From positions 16,387 through 25,057 of the forward strand of contig DBWU01000022.1 in NCBI GenBank assembly GCA_002309395.1: 8,671 nt of DNA, given 5' to 3'. This DNA comes from Oscillospiraceae bacterium UBA1230. GTDB lineage: Bacteria; Bacillota; Clostridia; Oscillospirales; Oscillospiraceae. The position numbers and the translations under genes are program-made. Of this stretch, positions 5,864-8,671 are shown one piece after another. The notes under the pieces were generated by a model. That model had not been told where the DNA came from, made no database searches, and worked only from the letters and a program-made list of their open reading frames with translations. Numbering within the stretch: position 1 is the first letter of the stretch; each line of letters opens with the position of its first letter.

Positions 5864-6647
5864 GGTCGCTATTGTCACCGGAGGCACCTCCGGCATTGGA
5901 AAAGCCACGGCGCTATGCCTCAAAGACGCCGGCTATACCGTGTATGAATTCAGCCGCCGCGCCGAAGGCGTGGAGGGTCTGCGCCACGTTTCCGCCGACA
6001 TTACCGACGAGGCCGCGGTACGCGCCGCGGTGGCGCAGGTCATGGAAGAGGCGGGGCAGATCGACGTGCTGGTGAATAATGCCGGTTTCGGCATTTCCGG
6101 TGCGGTGGAGTTTACCGACACCGCGGAAGCCAAGCGGCTCTTTGACGTGAATTTCTTCGGCATGGTACGCATGAATCGGGCGGTACTCCCCTTGATGCGC
6201 CGGCAGGGATACGGTCGTATCGTGAATTTGAGCAGCGTGGCGGCGCCCATCGCCATTCCCTTTCAGGCGTATTACTCCGCCGGCAAGGCGGCAGTCAACG
6301 CCTATACCGCGGCGCTTGCCAACGAGGTTCGTCCCTTCGGCATTACCGTATGCGCCGTACAGCCCGGTGATATCAAAACCGGCTTTACCGCTGCACGGGA
6401 AAAGCTGACGGTGGGCGACGACGTGTACGAAGGGCGCATCAGCCGCAGCGTGGGACGCATGGAACACGATGAGCAGACCGGCATGGATCCGGCGGCGGCA
6501 GGTCGCTTTATCGCGCGGGTGGCGCAGAAAAAGACGGTGGCGCCCGTCTACACCATCGGCTTTACCTACAAACTCTTCACGTTTTTGGTGCGTATCCTCC
6601 CCGGCCGATTGCTGAACTGGCTGGTGGGTCTGCTGTACGCCTCCTGA
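5856..6647 (+). CDS. Short-chain dehydrogenase/reductase, candidate 3-ketosphinganine-type reductase
   Basis: Classical SDR of 263 residues. The cofactor motif TGGTSGIG is at 8-15, NNAG at 74-77, the structural Asn in DVNFFG at 99, and the catalytic serine about 127 with Y140-SAG-K144. The basic pair SRR (33-35) after the second strand suggests NADPH preference. After VQPGDIKTGF (168-177) the chain ends in an aromatic, hydrophobic, Arg/Lys-dotted tail (about 232-262, FTYKLF...LLNWLVGLLY) that could sit on or in the membrane, as in lipid-acting SDRs such as KDSR and Ayr1. The ATG at 5856 overlaps the synthase stop in ATGCGTAA, so the two are translationally coupled. The inferred job is reduction of the 3-keto product of the synthase; SDR substrate prediction from sequence is weak, and a 3-oxoacyl or acyl-DHAP reductase is an alternative. 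Confidence 0.85.
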   Translation: MRKVAIVTGGTSGIGKATALCLKDAGYTVYEFSRRAEGVEGLRHVSADITDEAAVRAAVAQVMEEAGQIDVLVNNAGFGISGAVEFTDTAEAKRLFDVNFFGMVRMNRAVLPLMRRQGYGRIVNLSSVAAPIAIPFQAYYSAGKAAVNAYTAALANEVRPFGITVCAVQPGDIKTGFTAAREKLTVGDDVYEGRISRSVGRMEHDEQTGMDPAAAGRFIARVAQKKTVAPVYTIGFTYKLFTFLVRILPGRLLNWLVGLLYAS

Positions 6648-6658
6648 AAAAACAGTAT

Positions 6659-6695
6659 AAAAAGAGTCACGGCATACGTGCCGTGACTCTTTTTT
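6659..6695. terminator. Bidirectional rho-independent terminator between convergent operons
   Basis: A perfect 16 bp inverted repeat, AAAAAGAGTCACGGCA (6659-6674) and its complement from 6679, flanks a TACG loop. The plus strand ends in six T residues (6690-6695) and the minus strand in five. It starts 11 bp after the SDR stop and ends 4 bp before the ATPase stop, so it can serve both the SDR operon and the ABC operon. Confidence 0.95.
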
Positions 6696-6699
6696 CGTT

Positions 6700-7494
6700 T
6701 TACTCGTCCGTACCCAACAGCATACGGTCGTTATCCAGCGCCCTGCCGGAGGAGGCGCGGAACCGCTCTAAAAGATCCGGCACCGTTAAATCGCGCCGTT
6801 CCTGCCCGGATACGTCAAAGAGGATCCGCCCCCGGTCCATCATCACGGTGCGGTTGCCCAGCGCCAGCGCAGACGCCATGTTGTGGGTGATCATCAGGCA
6901 GGTCAGGTGCTGTTGCGCCACGATCCTTTTCGTCAGCTCCAGCACTTTTTCCGCCGCCGACGGATCCAGCGCGGCGGTGTGTTCGTCCAATAAAAGCAGT
7001 TTGGGCGGATCGATGGTCGCCATCATCAGCGTCAGCGCCTGCCGCTGTCCGCCGGAGAGAAGACCCACCGGCTGGCGCATTCTGTTCTCCAAATCCATCC
7101 CCAGCAGTGACAGCTTTTCGCGGAACAGCTTCTTGTCCGCCTTGGACACGGTAGAGATCCAGCCGCCGTGTCCTGCCGCCAGTGCCAGATTTTCCTCAAT
7201 GGTCATGCCCGGCGCCGTACCGCGCAGGGGATCCTGGAACAGCCGCCCGATATGGAACGCCCTCTTATGCTCCGGCAGGAGCGTAATGTCCTGCCCGTCC
7301 AGTAAGATAGCGCCGCTGTCAGTCAAAAACGTGCCGCAGATGGCGTTGAACAGTGTGGATTTTCCCGCGCCGTTGGCGCCGATGATGGAGATGAAATCCC
7401 CCCGCGCCACTTCCAGCGACAGGTCGTCCAGCGCCGTTTTGGCATTGGCGGTGCCGGGATAAAAGGTCTTGGAAATATGCCGTATCGAGAGCAT
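6700..7494 (-). CDS. ABC transporter ATP-binding protein, putative tryptophan/tyrosine (TrpZ/ABC.X4) type
   Basis: Cytoplasmic ATPase that powers the adjacent permease. In 264 residues it shows Walker A GANGAGKST (39-47), Q-loop Gln 87 (LFQDP), signature LSGGQ (146-150), Walker B LLLLDE (166-171) followed by HTAALDP, and switch His 204 (ITHN). The LLLLDEHTAALDP wording is typical of the putative aromatic amino acid uptake class. All ATPase motifs are intact. I take the ATG at 7494 as start: AGGAGG (plus 7502-7507) lies 7 bases upstream, and the ATG overlaps the permease TGA by one base. A GTG one codon earlier is possible but has poorer spacing. It is the last gene of the operon and is followed by the shared terminator. 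Confidence 0.92.
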   Translation of the reverse strand: MLSIRHISKTFYPGTANAKTALDDLSLEVARGDFISIIGANGAGKSTLFNAICGTFLTDSGAILLDGQDITLLPEHKRAFHIGRLFQDPLRGTAPGMTIEENLALAAGHGGWISTVSKADKKLFREKLSLLGMDLENRMRQPVGLLSGGQRQALTLMMATIDPPKLLLLDEHTAALDPSAAEKVLELTKRIVAQQHLTCLMITHNMASALALGNRTVMMDRGRILFDVSGQERRDLTVPDLLERFRASSGRALDNDRMLLGTDE

Positions 7495-8429
7495 CACCGC
7501 GCCTCCTTTCCGCCCCGGTGCACGAGGCGCCGGCGCAAAACGGGAAACTGTGATTTCAAATACGGTCCGGCAATGGCGATGATCACGATCACCGAGGATA
7601 CCAGCTTAAGCATGAACGCCGGCATGTGGAACCGCAGCGCCACCATGTACACCAGCCGGAAGATCACCGCGCCCAGTACCGCGCCTGCCAAACGGAGCGG
7701 AACGTTCCGCCCCTTACCGGCGAAGGTGTTGCCGATCAGGAGCGACGCCAGCGCGATGGTGACCATACCCGTGCCGATATCAATGTTCACCGACTTCTGC
7801 GCCTGCGCCAAAAGACAGCCGGACAGGCCCGTGAAGGCATTGGCAACGCACAGACCCACGATGGTGGTAAACGCCGGATTGATGGATGAGGAGCGCACCA
7901 TATCGGGGTTGTTGCCGGTGGCGCGGATGGCAAGGCCGAGCCTGGTCTTGAGGAACCACGTCAAAAGGACCAGCGCCAGCACCACGAACAGAATCACAAC
8001 TACAAGACGGTACTGGGAACTCATGAACGTCCCCGAAAGAAGCGTCTTGGCCTTGGTGAACACGGTCTCCGTCTTGTTCATGTTCAGAAGCGAGGCACCG
8101 CCCATGATTGCGATGTTCACCGAATAGAGGCCGGTGTTCACGATGATTCCGGAAAGAAGGCTGTCGATGCCCATCTTGGTCTGCAGGAGCGCGGTTATGC
8201 ATCCGGAGACCATACCCACTCCGAGGGCAACGACGATCGAAAGGTACGGGTGACCGGAAATCGCCACGACAGCGCCGACGGCCGCCCCCAGTGTGAAGCA
8301 GCCGTCAGTCGAAAGATCGCATACGTTGAGCATCGAATAGCTCAAAAACAATGCAAGTACTGTAAGGGAGCTTATCAGCCCCAGCTCAAGCGCCGTGGCG
8401 CCGAGCCCTAGTATTGTGGTAAACATCAT
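7494..8429 (-). CDS. ABC transporter permease, putative tryptophan/tyrosine (TrpY/ABC.X4) type
   Basis: Inner-membrane permease of 311 residues with about eight or nine hydrophobic segments, in the fold shared with branched-chain amino acid and ribose permeases (BPD_transp_2). Family features are LSYSMLNVCDLSTDGCFTLG (29-48), TKMGIDSLLSGIIVN (84-98) and the cytoplasmic LGLAIRATGNNPDMVRSSSI stretch near 164-183, which contacts the ATPase. A second ATG directly follows the first; the AGGG upstream fits the second (8426) slightly better. The stop overlaps the ATPase start and the substrate-binding gene ends 11 bp upstream, so this is one operon. Odd feature: the first half is rich in CTT, TCG, ATA and GGA codons, while the second half uses CTG, GCG and GGC like the rest of the window. 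Substrate is inferred from the family only. Confidence 0.9.
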   Translation of the reverse strand: MMFTTILGLGATALELGLISSLTVLALFLSYSMLNVCDLSTDGCFTLGAAVGAVVAISGHPYLSIVVALGVGMVSGCITALLQTKMGIDSLLSGIIVNTGLYSVNIAIMGGASLLNMNKTETVFTKAKTLLSGTFMSSQYRLVVVILFVVLALVLLTWFLKTRLGLAIRATGNNPDMVRSSSINPAFTTIVGLCVANAFTGLSGCLLAQAQKSVNIDIGTGMVTIALASLLIGNTFAGKGRNVPLRLAGAVLGAVIFRLVYMVALRFHMPAFMLKLVSSVIVIIAIAGPYLKSQFPVLRRRLVHRGGKEAR

Positions 8430-8440
8430 CCACCCTGTTG

Positions 8441-8671
8441 TCAGAAGCTTTCCGCGGTCTTGATGGGAACGACCTTGGTGCAGTACGGACCGAACTTGGC
8501 CGAAAGAGCATCGTAATCATATCCCATTATCGCGGCAGTCTCAACATTGACCGTTGCGGTTCCGTTGTCGAAGGTCCTGACGGCCATTGATGCAGGCTTG
8601 GCTCCGTCCAGAAGGATTTCTCCGACCATGTCGCCGGTGACCCTTCCGAGGTTGGCGTAATCGACGCCGTA
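8441..8671 (-). CDS. ABC transporter substrate-binding protein (TrpX/ABC.X4 type), C-terminal fragment at window edge
   Basis: The frame is open to the right edge, and only the last 76 residues are present. They read YGVDYANLGRVTGDMVGEIL at the start, then DGAKPASMAVRT and TATVNVETAAIMGYDYDA, which matches the closing helix and strands of ABC.X4/BmpA-like binding proteins (YxxLG...TGxMxxxIL...P..M). The signal peptide and ligand-binding lobe lie outside the window, so nothing can be said on ligand contacts. The gene ends 11 bp before the permease and is the first visible gene of the uptake operon. Its codon choice (GGA, AGG, ATA, TCA) differs from genes left of about 7930. Confidence 0.85.
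   Translation of the reverse strand, partial: YGVDYANLGRVTGDMVGEILLDGAKPASMAVRTFDNGTATVNVETAAIMGYDYDALSAKFGPYCTKVVPIKTAESF

Noticed and set aside
4685..5923. Long minus-strand open frame of 412 codons opposite the oxoamine synthase
   Set aside because: It mirrors a clear PLP enzyme, has His/Gln/Arg-rich low-sense composition, no ribosome site or family motif, and arises from GC-rich codon bias.

Overview
The window is a GC-rich stretch (roughly 60% by eye) with strong Shine-Dalgarno sites and sigma-70/A-type promoters. The protein families (M29 aminopeptidase, MgtC/SapB, SpoU methylase, TrpXYZ-type ABC transporter) together suggest a GC-rich Firmicute of the Clostridia (an Oscillospiraceae-like gut anaerobe would fit). 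This placement is an inference; no rRNA or marker gene is present.

Left block (1-3447, all minus strand). Reading in the direction of transcription: an MgtC/SapB membrane protein closed by a rho-independent terminator, then a well-formed promoter driving three genes, a SpoU/TrmH RNA 2'-O-methyltransferase, an M29 metallo-aminopeptidase and a glycerate 2-kinase that runs off the left edge. These three look like a housekeeping operon with 23 bp and 43 bp gaps.

Central block (3457-6695, plus strand). An AT-rich intergenic region separates mgtC from a divergently transcribed LysR-type regulator. Directly downstream, from its own perfect-consensus promoter, comes a two-gene operon: a PLP-dependent alpha-oxoamine synthase that most resembles Bacteroides-type serine palmitoyltransferase, and a short-chain dehydrogenase with a hydrophobic C-terminal tail. 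The SDR start codon overlaps the synthase stop by 8 bp. Acyl condensation followed by ketone reduction is the logic of the first two steps of sphingoid-base synthesis, so this cassette is the most interesting part of the window. A strong bidirectional terminator closes it.

Right block (6700-8671, minus strand). An ABC uptake system of the putative tryptophan/tyrosine (TrpXYZ, ABC.X4) class, in the order substrate-binding protein (only its C-terminus is present), permease, ATPase. Codon usage changes part way through the permease, near 7930, which suggests either recombination or a chimeric assembly.

No tRNA, rRNA, CRISPR array, transposon or integrase was seen. No gene-free stretch exceeds 300 bases; the longest is 3457-3692.
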